Source: an uncultured Prevotella sp. (GTDB lineage: Bacteria; Bacteroidota; Bacteroidia; Bacteroidales; Bacteroidaceae). Taken from it: a stretch of 37,612 nt of DNA. The notes beneath the pieces are model-generated. The model saw only the letters and a program-made list of their open reading frames with translations. It was not told the DNA's origin and ran no database searches. Below are positions 8,099 to 15,443 of the stretch, piece by piece; position 1 is the first letter of the stretch, and each line of letters starts with the position of its first letter. The stretch covers positions 1-37,612 of the forward strand of contig CAJKQX010000016.1 of assembly GCA_905202125.1 (NCBI GenBank). Direction: 5' to 3'. The position numbers were made by a program, and so were the translations under genes.

Positions 8099-9136
8099 AT
8101 GAGACAAACAATTTTAGTCACAGGCGGAACCGGTTTTATCGGTTCGCATACAACCGTTGAACTTCAACAGGCTGGGTACAATGTTGTTATCGTAGACAAT
8201 CTTTCAAATTCAAAGATTGAGGTCCTCGATGGTATTGAAAAAATCACAGGAGTGCGTCCTGCTTTCGAGAATGTCGACTTGCGCGACAAAGAAGCCACCG
8301 AAGCAGTATTTGCAAAATATCCCGATATCGAAGGTATTATCCATTTTGCGGCATCCAAGGCCGTAGGCGAAAGCGTGGAAAAACCTTTGCTGTATTATCG
8401 CAATAATATCGTTTCGCTCATCAATCTTCTGGAACTGATGCCCAAATATGATGTCAAGGGCATCATCTTCTCATCGAGCTGTACCGTCTATGGACAACCA
8501 TCAAAGGAAAATCTTCCTGTAACAGAGAATGCCCCAATACAGAAAGCATTGTCTCCGTATGGCAACACCAAACAGATAAACGAGGAGATCATACAGGATT
8601 TCATCCATAGCGGAGCACCCATCAAATCGATCATATTGCGCTATTTCAATCCTATCGGAGCACATCCGTCGGCACATATAGGAGAATTGCCTAATGGTGT
8701 GCCTATGAATCTCATTCCTTTTGTTACGCAGACAGCCATAGGCATACGCCAGCAACTGAAAATATTTGGTAATGACTACAATACACCCGACGGCACTTGT
8801 GTGCGCGATTATATATACGTTGTAGACCTTGCAAAGGCGCACGTTGCAGCCATGACCCGCGTACTGGATCAGGACAACGATGCAGTTGAGATTTTCAACA
8901 TAGGCACCGGCAATGGGGTATCTACACTTGAAGTGGTAGAGAAATTTGAGAAAGCCACAGGTGTGAAAGTGAACTGGACATACGCACCGCGTCGCGAAGG
9001 CGATATCGAGAAGGTTTGGGGCAACGTAGACAAGGCTAACAAGGTACTCGGTTGGAAAGCCGATACTCCTCTCGAAGAAGTTCTCGCTTCTGCATGGAAA
9101 TGGCAGGAGAAACTCCGCGAGGATGGTATAATGTAA
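8099..9136 (+). CDS. galE: UDP-glucose 4-epimerase
   Basis: GalE interconverts UDP-glucose and UDP-galactose for galactose use and for surface glycans, in the cytosol. The 345-residue protein is an extended SDR enzyme. It has the NAD-binding TGGTGFIG at 8-15, HFAASKAVGES (82-92) and SSSCTVYG (125-132) with the catalytic Ser127. The YxxxK pair is Tyr154 and Lys158 in SPYGNTK. GTCVRDYIYVVDLA and RREGD near the C-terminus are family markers for sugar-nucleotide binding. It follows rnfA closely and probably shares its transcript, although a functional link to Rnf is not obvious. Confidence 0.95.
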   Translation: MRQTILVTGGTGFIGSHTTVELQQAGYNVVIVDNLSNSKIEVLDGIEKITGVRPAFENVDLRDKEATEAVFAKYPDIEGIIHFAASKAVGESVEKPLLYYRNNIVSLINLLELMPKYDVKGIIFSSSCTVYGQPSKENLPVTENAPIQKALSPYGNTKQINEEIIQDFIHSGAPIKSIILRYFNPIGAHPSAHIGELPNGVPMNLIPFVTQTAIGIRQQLKIFGNDYNTPDGTCVRDYIYVVDLAKAHVAAMTRVLDQDNDAVEIFNIGTGNGVSTLEVVEKFEKATGVKVNWTYAPRREGDIEKVWGNVDKANKVLGWKADTPLEEVLASAWKWQEKLREDGIM

Positions 9137-9246
9137 AATACAGGAATCGTTCGAAACGAATGATAAAAATATCCAAACCACCATTTTCCATCCACACAGA
9201 AACTCGTTTACACGGACTTTTGGACTCATCCCCTACATTTATATTG

Positions 9247-9448
9247 TTAAACCCAAATCGTCATTAGACCGACAATGGGCATGAATGATGGTTATCGTAT
9301 TGTCTGTTCACGTGTTTTGGGCTTCTATTTGTCGTCTTGCTTCCCGTCTTGTCTCGCCATAGCCCGCTATGCCTTCGACAAGATGGTCGCAATACAACAA
9401 ATATAATCTCCAAAACTGCCATGAACTCTAATGACAGATTTGGGTTAA
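9247..9448. repeat. ~200-bp foldback (MITE-like or structured RNA) element
   Basis: The two 22-bp ends (9247-9268 and 9427-9448) are inverted copies of each other except for one indel in each arm; both contain CCCAAATC and GTCATTAGA and are bounded by TTAA. The interior also folds back: GTTTTGG 9314-9320 with CCAAAAC 9410-9416, TATTTGT 9326-9332 with 9397-9403, TCTTGTC 9347-9353 with 9377-9383, and a tip CATAGC/GCTATG (9358-9363/9366-9371). The left arm has an extra ~37 nt (9269-9305) that forms its own GACAAT/ATTGTC hairpin. No coding capacity is seen. It could be a non-autonomous mobile element or a folded RNA. Confidence 0.7.
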
Positions 9449-9514
9449 AAGAATCCTTTCCGACATTAACAAAACATCCTAAATCGGGTGGAGATAATTA
9501 AAAATACGCAACTA

Positions 9515-9569
9515 TCTCGGACGCAAATGTTAAAATTTTGTCTGAATTTTGCGATATTTCAGACCGAGA
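9515..9569. other. Interleaved inverted repeats with pseudoknot topology
   Basis: CGCAAA (9522-9527) pairs with TTTGCG (9548-9553), while GTCTGAA (9540-9546) pairs with TTCAGAC (9558-9564), so the two stems interlock. They sit inside TCTCGG/CCGAGA (9515-9520/9564-9569). The stems are short and the region is A/T-rich, so chance is a real possibility. Confidence 0.3.
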
Positions 9570-9717
9570 AGATTGCTCGCCCGAAATACGGCAAAATTTC
9601 AGCACTTGTGTAAATGATTGTGTATCAGTCTAATATCAAGTTCGGTCATTTCCAATGGTCAAGAGAACACCTTTAAAAACCACAAAATCGGCCTCAAAAA
9701 GTGCCCGACTTGGGGTC

Positions 9718-9783
9718 CGAAAGGGGCCCTTTTTCCTCCCGAAAAGGTTCCTTTCGCATACCAAAAGGGGCCCTTTCGCAAAT
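9718..9783 (+). repeat. Tandem array of three 22-bp units with GGGCCC-type cores
   Basis: The units are 9718-9739, 9740-9761 and 9762-9783, each exactly 22 bp. Each has an A-tract, a self-complementary core (GGGGCCC, GGTTCC, GGGGCCC) and a T-tract, followed by a variable tail (CGCATAC and CGCAAAT in units 2 and 3). A degenerate unit may precede them at about 9695-9717. The arrangement matches the array at 24674-24760 in period and design but not in core sequence. Confidence 0.65.
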
Positions 9784-10101
9784 CAAGTGTATAAAAATCT
9801 GACAATCGTACAAATTTTCACGTTTTATAAGGTTATTCCTCACGTTTTTGGGCTTCACGTCTTTCTAAATCGGAAGTAAATCTTGCAAAAGAGAAATGTT
9901 AAAAATTTGGATTTTCAATCGCCTCATTGAGAAGAAGATAAGTATAAATAATCAAATATATATATATATTAAAGCGATCGTTGAGACTCGTTTTGGTATT
10001 AATCCACCTGAAAAATAAATTCAGATTGTGTAAAAATATCAGTTCTTTATCCCGTTTTGATAACAAAATATAAGATTTTTCAATGAAAATGTTGTAATTT
10101 G

Positions 10102-10132
10102 TTTGCTAATATAATAAATTTTATTATCTTTG
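10102..10132 (+). promoter_or_regulatory. Promoter of the leu operon
   Basis: TTTG (10102-10105), a 19-bp spacer and TATCTTTG (10125-10132) match both Bacteroidota promoter elements. Transcription should start near 10137, giving a leader of roughly 215 nt before leuA that contains a short ORF and a terminator hairpin. Confidence 0.8.
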
Positions 10133-10136
10133 CAAC

Positions 10137-10229
10137 ATGAAAACAACAAACATGCTAATTACACAGAATATTATAGGTAATGCCATTATTAATCGACTAT
10201 CAGAAAATAGTCGGGATGGTAGAGTGTAA
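10137..10229 (+). CDS. Ile-rich leader peptide of the leu operon (putative attenuation peptide)
   Basis: The ORF encodes 30 residues from the ATG at 10137, or 25 from the ATG at 10152. The second ATG is the more plausible start because transcription begins at about 10137 and the intervening A-rich stretch would serve as a ribosome-binding leader. The peptide contains five Ile (residues 8, 12, 13, 17, 18), two Leu (7, 21, both CTA) and a final Val, in MLITQNIIGNAIINRL and then to RV. Codons that are often rare (CTA, ATA, CGA) occur in it. A short hairpin GACTAT/ATAGTC (10195-10200/10207-10212) lies inside the ORF and the terminator at 10272 follows 42 nt after the stop. These are the parts of a ribosome-stalling attenuator for branched-chain amino acids. 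No clear antiterminator pairing was found by eye. Confidence 0.65.
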   Translation: MKTTNMLITQNIIGNAIINRLSENSRDGRV

Positions 10230-10271
10230 GATATTGCTGTAATAATTGTTTTTTTAATTAATATATATGTA

Positions 10272-10314
10272 TGGCCTTTCTCACTTTATCATAGTGTGAA
10301 AGGTCATTATTTAT
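10272..10314 (+). terminator. Attenuator-like terminator before leuA
   Basis: A 14-bp stem (10272-10285 with 10293-10306) has one G-T wobble and one mismatch, a 7-nt loop and a U-rich tail (TTATTTAT). It lies between the leader peptide and leuA, where a terminator would only make sense if read-through is regulated. Confidence 0.7.
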
Positions 10315-10352
10315 AAAGTGATTAATAGAAATAAATTAATAAGAAATAGAAT

Positions 10353-11849
10353 ATGACAGACAGACTATTCATTTTTGATACCACACTTCGTGATGGTGAG
10401 CAAGTGCCCGGATGCCAACTCAACACCGTAGAAAAGATACAGGTGGCCAAGCAGCTCGAGCAACTGGGAGTGGATGTTATCGAGGCAGGTTTTCCTATCT
10501 CCAGTCCCGGAGATTTCAATTCGGTGATTGAGATATCCAAAGCCGTGACATGGCCGGTGATATGTGCCCTTACACGTGCGGTGGAGAAAGACATTGATGT
10601 TGCGGCAGAGTCGCTGAAATATGCTAAACGCAAACGAATACATACTGGAATCGGCACATCTGATTCGCATATAAAGTACAAATTCCAATCGAACAGAGAA
10701 GAAATTCTCGAACGTGCCGTGGCTGCCGTGAAATATGCCAAACGCTATGTTGAGGATGTGGAGTTTTATGCCGAAGATGCCGGACGAACAGACAATGAAT
10801 ACTTGTCCAAAATAGTGGAGGCCGTAATCAAGGCCGGTGCAACGGTTGTGAACATTCCAGATACCACAGGATATTGTCTGCCGGAAGAGTATGGACGCAA
10901 GATTAAGTATCTGATGGAACATGTAGACTGCATGGACAAAGCCATCATCTCCACTCATTGCCATAATGATTTGGGTATGGCAACAGCCAACACACTGAGC
11001 GGAGTATTAAACGGAGCACGTCAGGTGGAGGTGACTATCAACGGCATCGGCGAACGTGCCGGCAATACGTCTCTTGAAGAGATCGCAATGATATTAAAGT
11101 GTCATAAGTTGAATATTGAGACAAACATCAATACCACCAAGATTTATCCTACAAGCCGTATGGTCTCCAGTTTGATGAATATGCCCGTTCAGGCCAACAA
11201 GGCCATTGTGGGACGCAACGCATTTGCCCATTCCAGCGGCATACATCAGGACGGAGTCTTGAAGAATGTATCAACATACGAGATTATTGATCCGAAGGAT
11301 GTGGGACTTGACGACAACTCGATTGTGCTCACAGCGCGTTCGGGCAGAGCGGCATTGAAATATCGTCTGCACGTCCTCGGTGTAGAAGTGGAGAACGAAG
11401 ACAAGGTAGACAGCATTTATCAGAAATTCCTGAAGCTGGCCGATCGCAAGAAGGAGGTGACCGATGAGGATATTCTCGTATTGGCCGGTGCGGATACGGC
11501 AGAGAGCCATGCAGTGAAACTCGATTATCTCCAGGTGACCACAGGTATGGGAGTAAAGAGTGTGGCAAGTATCGGTCTTGACATCTCAGGACAGAAATTC
11601 GAAGAGTCTTCGACAGGTAACGGACCGGTGGATGCAGCCATACGAGCACTGAAGAAAATCATACAGAAACAGATGGTACTAAAGGAATTCACTATTCAAG
11701 CCATCAGCAAAGGTTCTGACGATATGGGTAAAGTACACATGCAGGTGGAGTATGACGGCAGCGTGTATTACGGTTTCGGTGCCAACACCGATATCGTGAC
11801 AGCTTCAGTTGAAGCATATATAGATTGTATCAACAAATTCAAAAAATAA
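10353..11849 (+). CDS. leuA: 2-isopropylmalate synthase
   Basis: LeuA condenses 2-oxoisovalerate with acetyl-CoA, the first committed step to leucine. The 498 residues have the N-terminal TIM-barrel signature DTTLRDGEQVPG (9-20, with Arg13 and Asp14 for catalysis and metal binding), the metal-binding HCHNDLG at 202-208, and NGIGERAGNTSLEE. After a linker, the C-terminal regulatory domain (from about 385, including ESSTGNGPVDAAIRAL) is the allosteric LeuA dimer region that normally senses leucine. The start follows the leader by 123 bp and leuC begins 13 bp after the stop. The segment after LRDGEQ (VPGCQL) is LeuA-like and distinguishes it from the citramalate synthase three genes downstream. 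Confidence 0.95.
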   Translation: MTDRLFIFDTTLRDGEQVPGCQLNTVEKIQVAKQLEQLGVDVIEAGFPISSPGDFNSVIEISKAVTWPVICALTRAVEKDIDVAAESLKYAKRKRIHTGIGTSDSHIKYKFQSNREEILERAVAAVKYAKRYVEDVEFYAEDAGRTDNEYLSKIVEAVIKAGATVVNIPDTTGYCLPEEYGRKIKYLMEHVDCMDKAIISTHCHNDLGMATANTLSGVLNGARQVEVTINGIGERAGNTSLEEIAMILKCHKLNIETNINTTKIYPTSRMVSSLMNMPVQANKAIVGRNAFAHSSGIHQDGVLKNVSTYEIIDPKDVGLDDNSIVLTARSGRAALKYRLHVLGVEVENEDKVDSIYQKFLKLADRKKEVTDEDILVLAGADTAESHAVKLDYLQVTTGMGVKSVASIGLDISGQKFEESSTGNGPVDAAIRALKKIIQKQMVLKEFTIQAISKGSDDMGKVHMQVEYDGSVYYGFGANTDIVTASVEAYIDCINKFKK

Positions 11850-11862
11850 TTTAAAGTAAATA

Positions 11863-13257
11863 ATGAATACACTTTTTGATAAAATATGGGACCGGCATGT
11901 CGTCAGACAAGTTGAGGACGGTCCGCAACAATTATACATCGACCGTTTGTATTGTCATGAGGTGACAAGTCCGCAAGCCTTTGACGGTTTGCGCAAACGC
12001 AATCTCAAATGTCTGCGTCCTCAACAGATTTTTTGCATGCCCGACCACAATACACCTACACATGATCAGGACAAACCGATAAGTGACCCTGTATCGAAAA
12101 AGCAGGTTGACACTTTGGCTGCTAACGCCGCCGAATTCGGGCTCACCCACTATGGCATGATGTCCAAAGACAATGGTATTATCCACGTGGTAGGACCGGA
12201 GAAGGGTTTGACACTTCCGGGAATGACGATAGTCTGCGGCGACTCTCACACATCTACTCACGGTGCAGTTGGAGCAGTGGCTTTCGGAATAGGAACAAGT
12301 GAAGTGGAGATGGTGCTTGCATCGCAATGTATATTGCAGCAAAAGCCTAAATCCATGCGTATCAACATCGACGGCGTGTTAGGCAAGGGTGTCACAGCCA
12401 AAGATGTGGCTCTCTTTCTCATGTCCAGACTTACAACATCAGGTGCTACCGGATATTTCGTGGAATATTCGGGACAGGTAGTCAGGGATATGTCGATGGA
12501 AGGACGTCTCACCCTCTGCAATCTTTCAATAGAGATGGGCGCAAGAGGTGGATTTGTGGCACCCGATGAGACAACATTCGAGTATATTAAAGGACGCGAA
12601 TATGCTCCAAAAGGCGAAGATTGGGACAAAGCGGTCGCATATTGGAAGACATTGAAAAGTGGTGACGATGCAATATTTGACAAAGAGTTGAAATTTGATG
12701 CGGCAGATATCGAACCGAGAATCACCTATGGTACAAATCCTGGCATGGGAATAGGAATAAGCGAAAGTATTCCTCAACTTGACGATATCGACGAAGCTGG
12801 AAAACCATCGTTCATGAAATCGCTTGATTACATGGGGTTTGTCCCCGGAGAGAAACTTATCGGTCATAAGATTGATTATGTATTTCTCGGTGCATGTACC
12901 AATGGTCGTATAGAAGATTTCCGTGCATTTGCGTCTGTTGTCAAAGGCCGTAAAAAAGCCGATGGCGTCACAGCATGGCTCGTGCCGGGATCATGGCTCG
13001 TTGACAAACAAATTAGGGAAGAAGGTCTGGATGTAATCCTTCGTGAATCAGGATTTGAGATACGCCAACCGGGATGCTCCGCCTGTCTGGCCATGAACGA
13101 TGATAAGATACCGGCAGGGAAATATTCAGTATCGACAAGCAATCGAAATTTCGAAGGACGTCAGGGACCCGGTTCACGCACAATATTGGCAAGCCCGCTG
13201 GTAGCTGCTGCCGCTGCGGTAACCGGAGTAATAACAGACCCGAGAGAGTTGATGTGA
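11863..13257 (+). CDS. leuC: 3-isopropylmalate dehydratase large subunit
   Basis: With LeuD it isomerises 2-isopropylmalate to 3-isopropylmalate, and citramalate to methylmalate in the citramalate route. It is an aconitase-type 4Fe-4S enzyme. The 464 residues contain CGDSHTSTHGA at 125-135 and the three cluster cysteines Cys345 (GACTNGRIED), Cys405 and Cys408 (GCSACLAMN). The SNRNFEGRQGPG signature near the C-terminus binds substrate. Length and order are normal for the bacterial large subunit. It sits 13 bp after leuA and 24 bp before leuD. Confidence 0.96.
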   Translation: MNTLFDKIWDRHVVRQVEDGPQQLYIDRLYCHEVTSPQAFDGLRKRNLKCLRPQQIFCMPDHNTPTHDQDKPISDPVSKKQVDTLAANAAEFGLTHYGMMSKDNGIIHVVGPEKGLTLPGMTIVCGDSHTSTHGAVGAVAFGIGTSEVEMVLASQCILQQKPKSMRINIDGVLGKGVTAKDVALFLMSRLTTSGATGYFVEYSGQVVRDMSMEGRLTLCNLSIEMGARGGFVAPDETTFEYIKGREYAPKGEDWDKAVAYWKTLKSGDDAIFDKELKFDAADIEPRITYGTNPGMGIGISESIPQLDDIDEAGKPSFMKSLDYMGFVPGEKLIGHKIDYVFLGACTNGRIEDFRAFASVVKGRKKADGVTAWLVPGSWLVDKQIREEGLDVILRESGFEIRQPGCSACLAMNDDKIPAGKYSVSTSNRNFEGRQGPGSRTILASPLVAAAAAVTGVITDPRELM

Positions 13258-13281
13258 TTTTGAATTTAATATTAGAATACA

Positions 13282-13872
13282 ATGAAACAAAAATTTGATA
13301 TAATAACAAGCACATGTGTTCCGTTGCCACTTGAGAATGTAGATACAGACCAAATCATTCCTGCCCGATTTCTCAAGGCCACAGATAAAGAAGGTTTCGG
13401 AGACAATCTGTTTCGCGATTGGAGATACAACAAAGATGGTTCCTTGAAACCGGATTTTGTATTGAATAATCCCACCTATAGTGGTTGCATTTTGGTAGCC
13501 GGAAAGAACTTTGGATCGGGTAGTAGTCGAGAACATGCAGCTTGGGCAATAGCCGGATATGGATTTAGAGTTGTAGTGAGCAGTTTTTTTGCGGATATAC
13601 ATAAAAATAATGAGCTAAACAATTTCGTTTTGCCTGTTGTTGTTTCAGAATCGTTCCTTCAGGAGTTGTTCAAAAGTATTGAGTCTGATCCCAAAACTCA
13701 GGTTGAAGTAAATCTTCCATCACAAACAATAACCAATCTGAAGACCGGCAGTAAGGAATCTTTTGAAATCAACGGATATAAAAAGCATTGTCTGATGAAT
13801 GGTCTTGACGATATTGATTTCTTGTTGCAGGATAAGGATAAAATAGAAGAATGGGAGAAGAAAAACAAGTAA
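13282..13872 (+). CDS. leuD: 3-isopropylmalate dehydratase small subunit
   Basis: This is the swivelling small subunit that completes the LeuCD active site. The 196 residues include NVDTDQIIPARFL at 18-30, GKNFGSGSSREHAAWAI (about 74-90, substrate-binding loop) and the following beta-strand GFRVVVSSFFADIHKNNE. The length is typical of the ~200-residue form. The last 22 bases overlap the start of the citramalate synthase gene, which suggests coupled translation. Confidence 0.96.
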   Translation: MKQKFDIITSTCVPLPLENVDTDQIIPARFLKATDKEGFGDNLFRDWRYNKDGSLKPDFVLNNPTYSGCILVAGKNFGSGSSREHAAWAIAGYGFRVVVSSFFADIHKNNELNNFVLPVVVSESFLQELFKSIESDPKTQVEVNLPSQTITNLKTGSKESFEINGYKKHCLMNGLDDIDFLLQDKDKIEEWEKKNK

Positions 13873-15428
13873 AGACACATCAACGTACACAGCCCTTTGT
13901 CGAAATAATGGACTGTACACTGCGTGACGGTGAACAGACAAGCGGAGTGTCCTTTCTACCACACGAGAAACTTATGATTGCGCGTATGCTTCTCAATGAT
14001 CTCAATGTGGATCGAATTGAGGTGGCTTCAGCAAAGGTTTCGGAAGGAGAGAAGGATGCAGTAAAGATGATTTGCCGTTACGCTCAGCAGATAGATAAAC
14101 TCAAGAGGGTTGAGGTATTGGGATTTGTGGATGGCAAAAAGTCAATCGATTGGATTGACGAGTGCGGATGTCGTGTGGTCAATCTTTTAGCTAAAGGTTC
14201 TTTACGACATTGTACACATCAGCTACACAAAACCCCGGAGGAACATCTCGCCGACATCAAGGAAACATTGGGCTATGCCCGCGAGAAGGGTATGGAAGTC
14301 AACTTATACCTTGAAGATTGGAGCAACGGTATGAAGGACTCTCTGGAATATGTGTACAAGATGATGGATGCTTTGGTAGGAACAGAAATCAAAAGATTCC
14401 TACTTCCCGATACTTTGGGTGTACTCAATCCCCTTCAGGTGATAGAATATTTTCGCAAGATGCTCAAACGCTATCCCGATGTACATTTCGATTTTCATGC
14501 GCATAATGATTATGATCTCGCAGTGAGCAACTCGCTTGCAGCCGTGCTCAGTGGAGCAAAGGGACTACACGTGACAGTTAACGGACTGGGCGAGCGATGC
14601 GGTAATGCACCATTGGCCAGCGTACAAGTGATTCTTAAGGATCAGTTCAATGCCAAAACAAGTATTAATGAAGATAGACTTAATGAGGTAAGTCGTCTCG
14701 TCGAAGGATATTCCGGTATTGCCATCGCCACCAATCAACCGATTGTAGGTGATAATGTCTTCACACAGGTGGCCGGTGTGCATGCCGATGGTGATAACAA
14801 GAACAATCTGTATTGCAATGCTCTTGTGCCTGAGCGGTTCGGAAGAAAGCGTGAATATGCCTTAGGCAAGAATAGCGGCAAGGCAAATATTGCGAAAAAT
14901 CTTGAAGAATTAGGACTTGAACTAACTCCGGAACAGACAAGAAAAGTGACAAAACGCATCACGGAATTGGGCGACCGCAAAGAGATTGTCACTCAGGATG
15001 ACCTGCCGTTTATCGTAAGTGATGTATTGAAACATTCGGCACCGGAGAACAAAATCAAACTCGTAAGTTATATGGTTTCGCTTGCTTATGGACTGAAACC
15101 ATTGGCCAGCGTTAAGGTTTCGATAAACGGAAATCTCTATGAAGACAACTCGACAGGTGATGGTCAGTATGACGCATTTGTCAAAGCATTGAGAAAGATT
15201 TACAAAGAACGTCTCGGTCGCACATTCCCTTTGCTTGAGAACTATGCGGTAAGCATTCCTCCCGGCGGACGGACCGATGCTTTCGTCCAAACGATTATTA
15301 CATGGCGTTTTGGTGATAAGGTGATACGCACCCGAGGACTGGATGCCGACCAGACAGAGGCAGCTATCAAGGCAACCATCAAAATGCTTAATATGTTTGA
15401 AGAACAATTAACAGAAAACAATAATTAG
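13851..15428 (+). CDS. cimA: (R)-citramalate synthase (Leptospira-type CimA)
   Basis: This is a second member of the LeuA/homocitrate synthase family, 525 residues. It has DCTLRDGEQTSGVSF (21-35), AKGSLRHC, VNLYLEDWSNGMKDS, RFLLPDTLGVLNP, FDFHAHNDYDLAVSNSLAA, VAGVHADGDNKNNLY and VSIPPGGRTDAFVQT. From memory these segments follow Leptospira interrogans CimA closely and differ from LeuA, for instance in TSGVSF after LRDGEQ. CimA condenses pyruvate and acetyl-CoA to citramalate, giving 2-oxobutyrate for isoleucine without threonine. Co-transcription with leuCDB supports this, because those enzymes can finish the route. Annotation pipelines often name it 2-isopropylmalate synthase, and only enzyme assays separate the two. 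The C-terminal part has the regulatory domain (DNSTGDGQYDAF). It overlaps leuD by 22 bp. Confidence 0.85.
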   Translation: MGEEKQVKTHQRTQPFVEIMDCTLRDGEQTSGVSFLPHEKLMIARMLLNDLNVDRIEVASAKVSEGEKDAVKMICRYAQQIDKLKRVEVLGFVDGKKSIDWIDECGCRVVNLLAKGSLRHCTHQLHKTPEEHLADIKETLGYAREKGMEVNLYLEDWSNGMKDSLEYVYKMMDALVGTEIKRFLLPDTLGVLNPLQVIEYFRKMLKRYPDVHFDFHAHNDYDLAVSNSLAAVLSGAKGLHVTVNGLGERCGNAPLASVQVILKDQFNAKTSINEDRLNEVSRLVEGYSGIAIATNQPIVGDNVFTQVAGVHADGDNKNNLYCNALVPERFGRKREYALGKNSGKANIAKNLEELGLELTPEQTRKVTKRITELGDRKEIVTQDDLPFIVSDVLKHSAPENKIKLVSYMVSLAYGLKPLASVKVSINGNLYEDNSTGDGQYDAFVKALRKIYKERLGRTFPLLENYAVSIPPGGRTDAFVQTIITWRFGDKVIRTRGLDADQTEAAIKATIKMLNMFEEQLTENNN

Positions 15429-15443
15429 AATAAAGAATTATAT

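Larger units (their letters stand above)
9137..10101. other. One-kilobase intergenic region rich in repeats
   Basis: No frame in this stretch looks like a real gene. The longest, plus strand 9655-9879, is low-complexity and runs through the 22-bp array. The region holds, in order, a foldback element (9247-9448), an interleaved hairpin cluster (9515-9569), three 22-bp units (9718-9783) and an A/T-rich tail with a (TA)n run at about 9957-9970. The last ~300 bases before the leu promoter show no further structure that I can support. Confidence 0.7.

Noticed and set aside
9655..9879. Plus-strand 74-codon open frame in the galE-leuA gap
   Set aside because: It runs through the 22-bp array, is Lys/Phe-rich and low-complexity, and has no promoter or conserved-looking region.
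9957..9970. (TA)n run as an origin or partition element
   Set aside because: It is a short A/T-rich stretch without DnaA boxes, iterons or a nearby replication gene.
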